DNA from: a virus
Virus record (IMG/VR): IMGVR_UViG_3300021067_000006
Span: 26,838 to 90,837 of that record
Length of the DNA: 64,000 nucleotides
Reading direction: 5' to 3' (one strand)
Position numbers and translations under genes: made by a program
The notes under the pieces: generated by a model
What the model was told of the DNA's origin: nothing
The model's input: the letters and a program-made list of their open reading frames with translations, nothing else
Database searches by the model: none
Shown here: in pieces, positions 7,830-15,426 of the stretch
Layout of the letters: each line of letters opens with the position of its first letter
How positions within the stretch are numbered: the first letter of the stretch is position 1

Positions 7830-8068
7830 CGACTCGATGATGCCGATGCGCCCTTGCACTCCACGCAGAACGGCTGCCGGCTCATCTCGGCGAACCCAAG
7901 GTCAGCCGCCACGGTGCGCGGCGAGCGACGCGCGGCAATGAGCAGCCGCGGCCTCTCGAGCTCGACACCGCAGCACGTCGACGAATGCGATCCGTAGCTC
8001 GCCTTGACGCGGTGCCAGGCGCCGCCCTGCTCGGCGACCCACACGGTCAGCCTCACGAGCTCAGGCAT
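7826..8068 (-). CDS. small cysteine-rich protein, 80 aa
   Basis: ATG at 8068 overlaps the upstream stop (TGATG). STCCGVE and CVECKG give four cysteines that could form a zinc site. The end of the gene (ASASSSR) is encoded by the start-associated box of the next gene. Confidence 0.65.
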   Translation of the reverse strand: MPELVRLTVWVAEQGGAWHRVKASYGSHSSTCCGVELERPRLLIAARRSPRTVAADLGFAEMSRQPFCVECKGASASSSR

Positions 8069-8604
8069 CAGGCGTCGTCGCCTTCCCAGCGCAGCGCGAA
8101 CCGCTCGTACACGCTCGGCCGGTTCAGCCCGAGCTCGACCCACGCGGTCCCGCGCGCCTCGCCCCACGTCGGCGCGAACACGTGACACGTCGACTCCGCC
8201 CGGTCGGTGCCGATGGGCGCCAGCCAGAACCGATACCAGCGCCGGCCCGCGATGTGCGGGAAGCGCGCGAGCGCGAGACGCAAGCTCGACGGCAGCGCCT
8301 GCAAATTGAACTCATCGGGCACGCATGTGTCCGGCCCTCGAGCCTCGTGCTCTTCGTCGGAGCGCGGCATCCTGACGTCGGTCGGCAACACCTCGAACAT
8401 GGGCCTACCGCCGTGCTCGAAAGGCACGCGGTGAGCGCACACCCGCCGCGCATTGAAAGGGTCGGCGAGGTCGACGCTATCGGAGCGCTGCGCGACCACG
8501 CGCCGGACCTGCCCGGCGCAAAGCGAGTAGTCGATCGTGAGCTGCTTGATGACGACGCGCGCGCCGATGAGAGAGCGGCGGCGCGGTCCTACGAAGCGCT
8601 TCAT
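8068..8604 (-). CDS. hypothetical protein, 178 aa
   Basis: ATG at 8604 overlaps the upstream TGA. The N-terminal part is beta-rich and mentions no known motif; WYRFWLAPIGTDRAESTCHVF lies in the C-terminal third. No function recognised. Third-position G/C bias and the ATGA junctions support it as a gene. Confidence 0.7.
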   Translation of the reverse strand: MKRFVGPRRRSLIGARVVIKQLTIDYSLCAGQVRRVVAQRSDSVDLADPFNARRVCAHRVPFEHGGRPMFEVLPTDVRMPRSDEEHEARGPDTCVPDEFNLQALPSSLRLALARFPHIAGRRWYRFWLAPIGTDRAESTCHVFAPTWGEARGTAWVELGLNRPSVYERFALRWEGDDA

Positions 8605-8792
8605 TCGGCAGCCTCGCTCGCTCGGTGCCTGAGTTTTGGGTTCTGCCGCTCGGCGTCGCAGGCCTTGCAGCGGCTCTGCCTGCCCGTCCAGTGCCCGCGG
8701 TCGGCGAAGAACTGGTCGAGGGGCTTGATGGTGTCGCAGCGGTAGCAGAGCTTGAGCCCAGGCCCGGGCTCGGGGTTTCGTCGGCGGCTCAT
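8601..8792 (-). CDS. zinc-ribbon protein, 63 aa
   Basis: CYRCDTIKPLDQFF, then RQSRCKACDAER: a four-cysteine ribbon of the type often found fused to, or next to, HNH endonucleases in phages and bacteria. The HNH part is absent here. Probably nucleic-acid binding. GTGA/ATGA coupling to both neighbours. Confidence 0.75.
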   Translation of the reverse strand: MSRRRNPEPGPGLKLCYRCDTIKPLDQFFADRGHWTGRQSRCKACDAERQNPKLRHRASEAAE

Positions 8793-9391
8793 GGGGGGAG
8801 CTTCCCTTCCGCCTTGCAGTCGTCGCAGACGCCTTGGTAGTTGGCTCCGACCTTTACGTCGCAGCCCGGCGCCGCACAGGGCCAGCCGCCGTCGTTGGCG
8901 TCGAACACGTCCTCGGCGTTGCAGCGCGGGCAGCGCGGGAATGCTTCACCGGCAGGGATGACCTGCCGCCAAACGTTGTCGCAGCCGGAGCAGACGAGCC
9001 GGAAGGTCGGCGGTAGCGGGGGAGCTTCGGGCGGGGGCTGCGCGATGCGCGGCCCTCCGAAGTAGAGGTCGGCCGCGTCGCGTACTGCCCGCTTGAGCTC
9101 GCGCACGATACGCACCGCGTGCTCGGCGTTCGGCTTGGCGAAGTCGACGCCGATGAACGCATCAGGCTCGAACTTCTCGCACCCCTGATGCTCGAACGTG
9201 AGCAGGCCGGCGCGATGGCTCGCAGGGTTCGAGCACACGAGCCAGTCGGCACCGAGCTCACCCGCGAGCGGCAGCGCGAACCGGCAGCCGTGCGAGCAGT
9301 CGGGGATGGTGCGCTCGCGCGTGCCGTAGGGCGCGAAGTCCTCAGGCAGGTTCTTGACGAGCTCGAGCAGGGCTTGGCGCCGTTCGCTCAT
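8789..9391 (-). CDS. phage protein with conserved N-domain and C-terminal zinc ribbons, 200 aa
   Basis: The N-terminal part (IPDCSHGCRFALPLAGELGA, DWLVCSNPASHRAGLLTFEH) is a widespread phage/plasmid domain of unknown function. The C-terminal part adds CSGCDNVW, CPRCNAEDVF, a CAAPGC element and CDDC, i.e. two probable zinc ribbons. The combination suggests nucleic-acid or protein binding. ATG at 9391 overlaps the upstream TGA. Confidence 0.8.
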   Translation of the reverse strand: MSERRQALLELVKNLPEDFAPYGTRERTIPDCSHGCRFALPLAGELGADWLVCSNPASHRAGLLTFEHQGCEKFEPDAFIGVDFAKPNAEHAVRIVRELKRAVRDAADLYFGGPRIAQPPPEAPPLPPTFRLVCSGCDNVWRQVIPAGEAFPRCPRCNAEDVFDANDGGWPCAAPGCDVKVGANYQGVCDDCKAEGKLPP

Positions 9392-9807
9392 TCGCGTGCC
9401 CCTCGAGCTGAAGCCCGCGCAGCAGCACACGCAGCGCGAGCCGCAGCGCACGCGGCGCGCGCGTCGGCGTTGCCCTCGAGCGCACGCCGGCAAAGCTCAA
9501 CCTGCTCAACGTCGCTCGCCTCGGCAGCTTCGGCCGACAGCGCCGCGATCTGCTCGTCGGTGATGTCCTCGGCGTCGGCGCTCTCGGCGCCCAGCACCGT
9601 CGCGCAGAGCGCCTCGAGCTCGAGCCGGTACGTGCGCCAGCCCATCGGGCCAACCGGGCTCACCGTCACGAGCACCGCGGCGCCCGCGACCGCCACCTCG
9701 ACGCGGCGCCCGTCCTCGCAGGTCGCCTCACCGAGCACCTCGCGCAGCGCGAGCTCGCCCTCACGCACCGTCGCCGGCACGTGCAGCACCACCTCGCGCG
9801 CGCTCAC
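9388..9807 (-). CDS. hypothetical protein with alanine-rich tail, 139 aa
   Basis: GTG at 9807 overlaps the upstream TGA. The first half is beta-rich (VVLHVPATVREGELALREVL). The C-terminal 35 residues are an alanine/arginine repeat (AACAAARAACAAARASARGA). Function unknown. Confidence 0.7.
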   Translation of the reverse strand: MSAREVVLHVPATVREGELALREVLGEATCEDGRRVEVAVAGAAVLVTVSPVGPMGWRTYRLELEALCATVLGAESADAEDITDEQIAALSAEAAEASDVEQVELCRRALEGNADARAACAAARAACAAARASARGARE

Positions 9808-10082
9808 CGCCGCACCGGGCCGCAGCAGCGCGCGCCACCGGGGAGAGGACTCGACGGGTAGTGGTCGACGCAGTGCTCGGGCAGCTCCGCAGGATCGCTC
9901 GAGCAGCTGAAACCGTACGGCCGCTCGGGGTCGTTGAGCGCGCAGTAGTCGTCGAGCGCCTCAGTGCGCGCGCACTCGGGCGCGAACGGCTCGGGCTCGG
10001 CGTACTCGACGCCGTCGACGGCGCAAGCCTGCGACACGAGCACGAGGAACAGGGCAACAGCGGAACGGGTGTAGCGGAACAT
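9804..10082 (-). CDS. probable secreted or lipid-anchored Cys-rich protein, 92 aa
   Basis: The N-terminus MFRYTRSAVALFLVLVSQAC is a short basic segment plus a hydrophobic core ending in Ala-Cys, like a bacterial lipoprotein signal, though the lipobox (SQAC) is imperfect. The mature part has eight more cysteines spaced for disulfides (CARTEALDDYC, FSCSSD, HCVDHYP, RCCGP). A phage-encoded envelope lipoprotein could act in superinfection exclusion or lysis; that is inference. Confidence 0.7.
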   Translation of the reverse strand: MFRYTRSAVALFLVLVSQACAVDGVEYAEPEPFAPECARTEALDDYCALNDPERPYGFSCSSDPAELPEHCVDHYPSSPLPGGARCCGPVRR

Positions 10083-10387
10083 CAGAGATTCACTTTCAGC
10101 TCGTGGAAATTATGCGGACGGGCCTCGAGCCAAGTAGTCCCGTCCTCGCAGACGTAACGGACAAGGCGCCCGCCGTCGGAGTCGACAGGGCAGGGCACCA
10201 CACAGTGCGTGACGAGCGAGCCGGAGGGCCCGCGCATCGGGTAATCGGTGAGAGGCATCCGCCTCGGGAATGACGGCCGGAAGGCCTCGACGCTGTAGAG
10301 CTCGCGCCAAGCGCGGATGCGCGCCGCGCGCGACTCGTCCATACGGGCACGAATCGCGGCGGCGCGAGCAGCGCGGTCGTCGCTCAT
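10082..10387 (-). CDS. hypothetical protein, 101 aa
   Basis: ATG at 10387 overlaps the stop of the 54-aa gene (ATGA). A helical N-terminus is followed by RYVCEDGTTWLEARPH. No motif recognised. It is the second gene of the transcript that begins at the hairpin-leader promoter near 10615. Confidence 0.7.
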   Translation of the reverse strand: MSDDRAARAAAIRARMDESRAARIRAWRELYSVEAFRPSFPRRMPLTDYPMRGPSGSLVTHCVVPCPVDSDGGRLVRYVCEDGTTWLEARPHNFHELKVNL

Positions 10388-10548
10388 TGCTGCTTGAGCC
10401 CGGAGAAAGCCGGCAGACCCGAGCGATCGACGAAGCCGACGCGCAGCGCGTTCGCCGCTTCTTCCATGATGTTCGCCGCGTCGAACTGGCCGTCGGCGCG
10501 GAGGTTACGGGCCGTCGTCTCGAGAAACGTGATGTGCTTCGTGGTCAT
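10384..10548 (-). CDS. 54-aa protein, first gene after hairpin leader
   Basis: ATG at 10548 follows GGTAGGAG, a clear Shine-Dalgarno, and is the first start downstream of the promoter and two hairpins at 10563-10643. The peptide (MTTKHITFLETTARNLRADG...) is helical and ends at an ATGA overlap with the next gene. Function unknown. Confidence 0.75.
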   Translation of the reverse strand: MTTKHITFLETTARNLRADGQFDAANIMEEAANALRVGFVDRSGLPAFSGLKQQ

Positions 10549-10562
10549 CTTTCGAACTCCTA

Positions 10563-10643
10563 CCGGCTCAGCGCCGGGGTTACCGCCGCCGGCTCAGCGC
10601 CAGCGACAGAAGAGAGCATGGTCTATCTTGCGCTAGCGCGCAA
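10563..10643 (-). promoter_or_regulatory. promoter P1 with two GCTGA-loop hairpins
   Basis: Read on the minus strand: -35 TTGCGC (10638-10643), 17-base spacer, -10 CATGCT (10615-10620). The leader then carries two hairpins, at 10589-10603 (CTGGC-GCTGA-GCCGG) and 10563-10577 (CCGGC-GCTGA-GCCGG), before the Shine-Dalgarno of the 54-aa gene. It starts just after the stop of the gene at 10669. Confidence 0.7.
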
Positions 10644-10668
10644 CCGAAAAGCGAACACCGGTCACGGG

Positions 10669-10959
10669 TCAACCTGAAACCCGCTCGGTTTGCTCCTGCA
10701 ACGCGGCGCGTGCCTCGGCCCGCGAACCGTAGCGGCGAGCGCTGTCCGGCTCGGTGCCTCGGTACACGAGCCAAACGGCACCCGTCGACTCGATAATCGC
10801 GAGCCGGTCCGATGGTTCGTGCTCCGAACCGTCCGACCAGTCCCAGGCGCCGCGCCGGTCGAGCAGGTCGGCCAGCGCGCGCGAGGGGTCTTCGTCTTCG
10901 TCGAACTGGTCGAGGATGGCGTCGACCGCGTTGCGATCTAGGGCGCGTGCCATCGTCAC
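10669..10959 (-). CDS. hypothetical protein, 96 aa
   Basis: GTG at 10959 overlaps the upstream TGA; an ATG two codons in is an alternative. The first half is acidic (ILDQFDEDEDPS), followed by WLVYRGTEPDSARRYGSRAEA. No family recognised. Confidence 0.65.
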   Translation of the reverse strand: MTMARALDRNAVDAILDQFDEDEDPSRALADLLDRRGAWDWSDGSEHEPSDRLAIIESTGAVWLVYRGTEPDSARRYGSRAEARAALQEQTERVSG

Positions 10960-11249
10960 TCCGCCGCCTTTCGCCCGGCCGACACGAGCTCACGGCACGC
11001 GCGGCGGAAGTCGGCATCGCTGAGCCGGTGCAGCTCGGCGAGCAGAGCGCCGGTCATCCAGTAGTCGGGCGAGCCTCCCCACGAATCGAGCACGCCGTCC
11101 GCCTCGCGCGGCACGAGCGTTATCTCGCCGTCGATGCTGCGCTCACCGAGCCGCACCGTCACGTCGATGTCGACCGCGCCCTCGATGTCGATGCAGCTGC
11201 TCGGCGTCACCGCGCTCGCGTCGACCTCGATCACGAACTCGGCGTCCAT
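10956..11249 (-). CDS. hypothetical protein, 97 aa
   Basis: ATG at 11249 overlaps the upstream stop (TGATG). The N-terminal 60 residues read as a small beta-sandwich (FVIEVDAS...IDIEGAVDIDVTVRL), followed by a helical C-terminus. Unknown function. Translationally coupled to the 183-aa gene. Confidence 0.65.
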   Translation of the reverse strand: MDAEFVIEVDASAVTPSSCIDIEGAVDIDVTVRLGERSIDGEITLVPREADGVLDSWGGSPDYWMTGALLAELHRLSDADFRRACRELVSAGRKAAE

Positions 11250-11800
11250 CACGCGCTCCGCTTCTGCGACGCAGCCGCGTTCGCCCGGTATGCATCGAGG
11301 AACTGCGAGACGAGCAGGTCGCCGAACACGACGCTCGGCAGCATCGTCATCGAGTAGTCGTCGCCGTGCTGACCGCAGCGACCGATCCACAGCACGCGCC
11401 CCTTGTAATCCGGGAACGCCTTCGACAGCTCGGCCGCGAGCTTCAAGCCCTCATCGCTCGCAGGCAGCGTCACGAAACGGCGCGTATCGATGCCGCGGCA
11501 TTCGCTGTACCGGCCGCCGATCGCCTTCACCTTGCGCGCCCAGCCCTTGCGGGTGAAGTCGGGCGAGCCGTCGAGATGCAGCTCGACCTGCAGCGGACGC
11601 TCAGCGAGCTGCGCGCGCGTGCGCTCGAGCTCGCGACGCTTGCGCGCGTGCCGAAACACGTCGGCGCTGTGCTGCAACAGCATCGCGTCGATCCGCTCGA
11701 TGAAGCTGCCGACATACAGGCCGGCGTTCGCACGCTGCTGCAGCATCGCGCGCAGGTGTTGGGCGTCACGGTGGTCGAACGAGATGTACGAGGTAGGCAT
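11249..11800 (-). CDS. hypothetical protein, 183 aa, first gene of P2 transcript
   Basis: ATG at 11800 follows CGGAAAGG. The protein starts MPTSYISFDHRDAQHLRAML, with a basic helical middle and a mixed C-terminus. No motif recognised. It is the first gene after the second GCTGA-hairpin leader. Confidence 0.75.
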   Translation of the reverse strand: MPTSYISFDHRDAQHLRAMLQQRANAGLYVGSFIERIDAMLLQHSADVFRHARKRRELERTRAQLAERPLQVELHLDGSPDFTRKGWARKVKAIGGRYSECRGIDTRRFVTLPASDEGLKLAAELSKAFPDYKGRVLWIGRCGQHGDDYSMTMLPSVVFGDLLVSQFLDAYRANAAASQKRSA

Positions 11801-11816
11801 CAAGGGAACCTTTCCG

Positions 11817-11896
11817 CCGGCTCAGCGCCAGGCAACGTCGACCGGCTCAGCACCAGCGACGAAAGAGAGCATGGTTCATCATGCGTCAGCACGCAA
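11817..11896 (-). promoter_or_regulatory. promoter P2 with two GCTGA-loop hairpins
   Basis: -35 TTGCGT (11891-11896), 17-base spacer, -10 CATGCT (11868-11873). Hairpins at 11842-11856 (CTGGT-GCTGA-GCCGG, using G-U pairs) and 11817-11831 (CTGGC-GCTGA-GCCGG). The -35 lies inside the 3' end of the DnaA-like gene. Confidence 0.7.
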
Positions 11897-12397
11897 CCGA
11901 AAAGCGACAGCCCATTCGTCTGCAGCCTCTTTCGACTCGAACACGAGCAGGGTAGCCTTGAGCCGACCGGCCCGGGCGTCGATGAGCAGGCGCTCGAGCA
12001 TCACGACCGGCTCGGCCGGCACAGACCCCGGCACGGTCGACGCGGGCAGCGCGGCGCTCGGCACCGATATGCATCCGCGCGATTCCAAACTTGCCCGTGC
12101 ACGCGCCTCGGCCGCCTCGAGGTGCGCGCGCAGCTCGGGCTCGACCGCCACGCGGTTCGCGACGCGGCGCTCGGCCGATGCCACCGACGAATGGTCGCGC
12201 AGCATCTGCCGCCCCGTCTCCGATTGCGACAGCCCGAGCCTGCGGCAGAGATAGATCGCAAACGCGCGCGCGTTGAACAGCGCCGGAGAACGCGCGAGCG
12301 GCGAGTTGTGCGGCACGATGACAGCGCTCGTGACACCGAGCGCGGCGAGCACCGCGTCGCGCACCGCGCTCGGTTCGAGCCCTAGCTGAGCAGCCAT
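11879..12397 (-). CDS. DnaA domain IV-like DNA-binding protein, 172 aa
   Basis: Residues 45-85 (FAIYLCRRLGLSQSETGRQM, DHSSVASAERRV) match the helix-turn-helix of DnaA domain IV (compare the bacterial YLCRE...IG..F..RDHTTV signature). Domains I-III are absent, so this is not an initiator ATPase but could bind DnaA-box-like sites. The C-terminal half contains the palindromic repeat as in-frame codons (LESRGC). ATG at 12397 overlaps the upstream gene by 16 bases. Confidence 0.7.
   Translation of the reverse strand: MAAQLGLEPSAVRDAVLAALGVTSAVIVPHNSPLARSPALFNARAFAIYLCRRLGLSQSETGRQMLRDHSSVASAERRVANRVAVEPELRAHLEAAEARARASLESRGCISVPSAALPASTVPGSVPAEPVVMLERLLIDARAGRLKATLLVFESKEAADEWAVAFRLRADA
12068..12089. 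repeat. 22-bp palindromic element, copy 3
   Basis: TATGCA arm, CCGCGCGATT core and CCAAA arm; two mismatches to symmetry. Entirely inside the DnaA domain IV-like gene. Confidence 0.75.
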
Positions 12398-12594
12398 CGC
12401 GGCTCCCCCATGAACGGCCGCGGCATCGGCGCGAACACGAATAGCTCGAGCTCGGTAGAGACGAACACGTCTTCGCTCAGCAGCAGCAACGCACACGCGG
12501 CGCAGCAAGGCAGGTCGCCGAAGGCGAGCGCGACCGCCGGGTCGCCGCACTCGCCGTCGGTGTCGACGTCGACGATCATCTCGCAGGTGCGCAT
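12382..12594 (-). CDS. small protein, 70 aa
   Basis: ATG at 12594 overlaps the upstream stop; GTG at 12597 is an alternative. A short acidic N-terminus, a CCAAC cysteine cluster near the middle, then a hydrophobic/acidic C-terminal half. No family recognised. Confidence 0.65.
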   Translation of the reverse strand: MRTCEMIVDVDTDGECGDPAVALAFGDLPCCAACALLLLSEDVFVSTELELFVFAPMPRPFMGEPRWLLS

Positions 12595-12818
12595 CACGGA
12601 TCGAGCCTCACATCGACGGACCCCGGCACCACGCGCGCGCCGAACCGACCGACTAGCTCGCGCGCGACTTCGTCATAGATCCACGGCGCACCCGGCGACC
12701 AGCGCACCAGGCGCCGCGTGCCGCTCTGCCCGTGCAGCCGGAACGAGATGACGTGCCGATACCAGGGCACTCCCTCAACGATCTGGTACGGCCGGCGCGT
12801 GCGGCGAACGCGTGTCAC
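12594..12818 (-). CDS. small basic protein, 74 aa
   Basis: GTG at 12818 overlaps the upstream TGA. Basic N-terminus followed by VPWYRHVISFRLHGQSGTRR and RWSPGAPWIYDEVARELV. Predominantly beta then helical; unknown. Confidence 0.65.
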   Translation of the reverse strand: MTRVRRTRRPYQIVEGVPWYRHVISFRLHGQSGTRRLVRWSPGAPWIYDEVARELVGRFGARVVPGSVDVRLDP

Positions 12819-13051
12819 GCGCACACCTCGTCGACGGTTCCAAGCGCGGGCTCGCAGCGCGAGCGCGCCGTGCGCGCGAACACGAAGCCCGCGGCGTCGA
12901 CCTCGAGGCAGACCTCGCACGCGGGCGGCGGCCGGTCATTCACCTCGAACGCATCGGCGCGCTCGTGAACGAACGCGCCGCGCCCCGACCGCGCCGCGGC
13001 GTGCGCCTCGCCGATCGCGAGTCTCAGAGCCTCAAGCGCCATGCCCCTCAT
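12815..13051 (-). CDS. hypothetical protein, 78 aa
   Basis: ATG at 13051 overlaps the upstream TGA (ATGA); a second ATG at 13042 sits five bases after GCATCATGA and could be the true start. Contains PACEVCLEVDAAGFVFA. Unknown. Confidence 0.6.
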   Translation of the reverse strand: MRGMALEALRLAIGEAHAAARSGRGAFVHERADAFEVNDRPPPACEVCLEVDAAGFVFARTARSRCEPALGTVDEVCA

Positions 13052-13383
13052 GATGCGTCCCTCACGATCGCAGCTAGCAGCCGACGTTCGCTCTCGAGCG
13101 CGGCACTCGCCTCGGGCGGCGGCGGCAGCGTCGGCGCCTCGCGGTCGCGGTACGTGTCGAGCCGCGCGCGCAGCACCGACGACAGCCGCTGCAGCCGGTC
13201 GCGCCGCGTCTTCGCAGCAGCCATCTCGATCGAGCCGGGCAGCGCATGGATCACGCCCTGCAGCACGCCGACCCGTGCGCGTTGTACCTGAGCGTAAACG
13301 GCCGTCACGACCTCGCGGTCATCGAGCTCGAGCGCGAGCGCTGCCTCGTTCTCGAGCATGATGACGTCTTCGAAGCGCCTCAC
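13048..13383 (-). CDS. hypothetical helical protein, 111 aa
   Basis: GTG at 13383 overlaps the upstream TGA. The protein is helical and charged throughout, with a proline-rich linker (TLPPPPEA) before the last helix. No motif recognised. Confidence 0.7.
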   Translation of the reverse strand: MRRFEDVIMLENEAALALELDDREVVTAVYAQVQRARVGVLQGVIHALPGSIEMAAAKTRRDRLQRLSSVLRARLDTYRDREAPTLPPPPEASAALESERRLLAAIVRDAS

Positions 13384-13787
13384 GACAGACCCCCGAAAAC
13401 GCGCGGGTTGCTCTCAACCTCGCGCCGCGCGTTGGCGACAGCTTCCTCGACGGTCGCACCGCTGCCGATGACCGTGTCCTCGAACCACACCGCGAACGGC
13501 TGCACCGTGTCGTCGTCCTCGACGTGCAGCTCGCAGCCGGGAAGGAACGACAGGTCGGGCGAGAGCGCCGGCCAATAGAAGAACGCCGTGCGGTCAGGGC
13601 CGACCGTGCACGCGAACGAGTACGCGGCGGGGAGGCTCTGTTGATAGGCGAGCAGCATCGCGCGCGCGACGTGCATCGGATCGGTGATGCGGATACACGG
13701 CGCCGCCGTGCGGTTGTCCATCACCTGCCACTGCGCCGCGAGCCCTGCCTGCTCGAGCAGCGCGAACAGCTGCTGCGCCGGACTCAC
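13380..13787 (-). CDS. hypothetical protein, 135 aa
   Basis: GTG at 13787 overlaps the stop of the 67-aa gene. It starts with a helix, then alternates strands (AYSFACTVGPDRTAFFYW, GCELHVEDDDT) and ends with a helix. Cytoplasmic, unknown function; second gene of the P3 transcript. Confidence 0.7.
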   Translation of the reverse strand: MSPAQQLFALLEQAGLAAQWQVMDNRTAAPCIRITDPMHVARAMLLAYQQSLPAAYSFACTVGPDRTAFFYWPALSPDLSFLPGCELHVEDDDTVQPFAVWFEDTVIGSGATVEEAVANARREVESNPRVFGGLS

Positions 13788-13987
13788 AGCGCACCCCGGC
13801 CGGAGTAGCGGACGCCCTCGGTGAGGAGCCAGCACACGTACGAGTCGTACGTGAGCACGTCGTTGCGACGCAGCTCGGCGTCGACATACGCGGCGTACTG
13901 CGTGTTGATCGCGGGCGCGGCATCAGCCGGCGCCGGAACCGTGACGAAAGATTGGGTCGTCGTCGGCGCGGGAATCGTGGTGAACAT
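13784..13987 (-). CDS. 67-aa protein, first gene of P3 transcript
   Basis: ATG at 13987 follows GGGGAGGAGA, the strongest Shine-Dalgarno in this region, behind two leader hairpins. The N-terminal 30 residues are Thr/Pro/Ala-rich; the rest (YAAYVDAELRRNDVLTYDSY) is helical. Unknown. Confidence 0.75.
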   Translation of the reverse strand: MFTTIPAPTTTQSFVTVPAPADAAPAINTQYAAYVDAELRRNDVLTYDSYVCWLLTEGVRYSGRGAL

Positions 13988-14003
13988 CGGGCAATCTCCT
14001 CCC

Positions 14004-14081
14004 CCGGCTCAGCGCCGGGCTCGTCGTCGGCTCAGCGCCGTCGACACAACTGAGCATGCAGCATCATGCGCCGACGCGCAA
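14004..14081 (-). promoter_or_regulatory. promoter P3 with two GCTGA-loop hairpins
   Basis: -35 TTGCGC (14076-14081), 17-base spacer, -10 CATGCT (14053-14058). Hairpins at 14028-14040 (CGGC-GCTGA-GCCG, extendable outward past one A-A mismatch) and 14004-14018 (CCGGC-GCTGA-GCCGG). Confidence 0.7.
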
Positions 14082-14429
14082 CTAAAAAGTGTGCGGCGCG
14101 CGCGACCCCTCGAAAAGACGTGCGCACAACGCACACACCCACACTTCGGCCGCCGGGTCCCGCCGACCATCCGAGCAGCGCGACTCGAACAGCGGCTCGG
14201 CCGGCACCGCAGCGACCATCACGCGCCGGCACGGCGCACAGAACACGGGACCGCCGTGCGGCACGAGCCATCCGACGATGAGGCACGAGCGCCCACCGAA
14301 CACGCGGCCCGCCTCGACAGCCGACAGCCCACCGCCCGTGTTCGGTGACACCGGGCCAAAGCAGTCGACCTTGCTCGGTTGCCAGGCGAACAGGTCGAGC
14401 TGCCGATCGGACACCACGCGGCGCGACAT
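14082..14429 (-). CDS. protein with two CxxC motifs, 115 aa
   Basis: ATG at 14429 overlaps the upstream stop (TGATG). FCAPCRR in the middle and VCALCARLF near the end could bind zinc. The N-terminal 40 residues (RQLDLFAWQPSKVDCFGP) look like a short interaction segment. Function unknown. The -35 of P3 begins just beyond its TAG. Confidence 0.7.
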   Translation of the reverse strand: MSRRVVSDRQLDLFAWQPSKVDCFGPVSPNTGGGLSAVEAGRVFGGRSCLIVGWLVPHGGPVFCAPCRRVMVAAVPAEPLFESRCSDGRRDPAAEVWVCALCARLFEGSRAPHTF

Positions 14430-14995
14430 CACTCCCGCAGCAGCACCGCCACCGCGCGCAGGCGCTCGGCGCGCCGCTCGAGTTGCTCTGCGCGCCGGTT
14501 GCCCGAGCCCTTGAGCTGCTGCTCGATGAGCTCAGCGAGCCGCTCGGCAAGCTGCGACGGGGCGAGCACAGCCGCAGCTTCGACGTCACCGATCACGCTC
14601 TCGACCACCCGCGCTTTCGTGACCCACTGGTCGGGCTTTTCGGGGTCGTCGTGCCAAACACCGCTTCGTGCGATCGACGCGAAGCGCCCATCGTCGAGCA
14701 GGTAGAGACGCTCGCCACCGAGCGAACCGCTGTCGTCGCCGGGCCCCTCGGTAAACCCATCTTCGAGCAGCACGCCGCGCGGCTCACGCGGATCAGCGTA
14801 CATCCGTTCCTCTTGCCCACGAGCTCGCCGCATGCCCGCGACTTGAATCGCCGAGCAGAGCGCGGGCAGCGCCGGACGCACCGCCTCGACGATCGCGCGC
14901 ATCGCGTCGCCCGCCGCACGCTCGGCCTCGGCACCCGCGGCGAGCTTCCGATCGTGCTGCGCCGCGAGCTCTTCGACTTGTCTCTTGCTGGTCAT
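14429..14995 (-). CDS. hypothetical coiled-coil protein, 188 aa
   Basis: ATG at 14995 follows CAGGATGCACGACG (AGGA Shine-Dalgarno). Helical ends (AAQHDRKLAAGAEAERAAGD and AERLAELIEQQLKGSG) flank a central beta segment (GGERLYLLDDGRFASIAR). Function unknown. Confidence 0.7.
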   Translation of the reverse strand: MTSKRQVEELAAQHDRKLAAGAEAERAAGDAMRAIVEAVRPALPALCSAIQVAGMRRARGQEERMYADPREPRGVLLEDGFTEGPGDDSGSLGGERLYLLDDGRFASIARSGVWHDDPEKPDQWVTKARVVESVIGDVEAAAVLAPSQLAERLAELIEQQLKGSGNRRAEQLERRAERLRAVAVLLRE

Positions 14996-15033
14996 CGTCG
15001 TGCATCCTGAGTCGTGGTCGTCGCGCGCGCCGC

Positions 15034-15330
15034 TCACCCTGGCCTCGTCGGCTCGTCTTCGGACATGAGCGCCTGAGCGCGCGCATCCTGCAGCGACGTG
15101 AGCGAGCGACCGCTGCGCACGCAAACGCCGTCGACGTAGAAGCTCGCGACGTAAACGCCGTTGCGCTTCGACGTGCGCACGCACGCCGTATCGCCGTGCT
15201 GGTCGAGCCATTCCATCTCGCGCCTGCAGGTCTCTGCGTTGCGCTCTGCGACCATGCGATGCACGCGCTCCTGCACACTCTCGATCGAAACCGGGGCGCC
15301 GTTCGCCGAACGCCGATAGTTGCCGTCCAT
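15034..15330 (-). CDS. 98-aa protein, first gene of P4 transcript
   Basis: ATG at 15330 follows GAAAGG behind two leader hairpins. The middle is basic and helical (VQERVHRMVAERNAETCRRE), then GVYVASFYVDGVCVRSGRS suggests a small beta-hairpin unit. Unknown. Confidence 0.75.
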   Translation of the reverse strand: MDGNYRRSANGAPVSIESVQERVHRMVAERNAETCRREMEWLDQHGDTACVRTSKRNGVYVASFYVDGVCVRSGRSLTSLQDARAQALMSEDEPTRPG

Positions 15331-15347
15331 TGGGGGGAACCTTTCAT

Positions 15348-15425
15348 GCCGCTCAGCGCGGCGTGTGAAACCGAGCTCAGCGCCCGGCGAGAGTCGACAC
15401 TAGCTCATGATGCTCCGACGCGCAA
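15348..15425 (-). promoter_or_regulatory. promoter P4 with two GCTGA-loop hairpins
   Basis: -35 TTGCGC (15420-15425), 17-base spacer, -10 TAGTGT (15397-15402). Hairpins at 15372-15386 (CGGGC-GCTGA-GCTCG, one G-U pair) and 15348-15362 (GCCGC-GCTGA-GCGGC). The second stem differs from the common CCGGC/GCCGG at two base pairs with both partners changed, which is good evidence for a selected RNA hairpin. Confidence 0.75.
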
Positions 15426-15426
15426 G

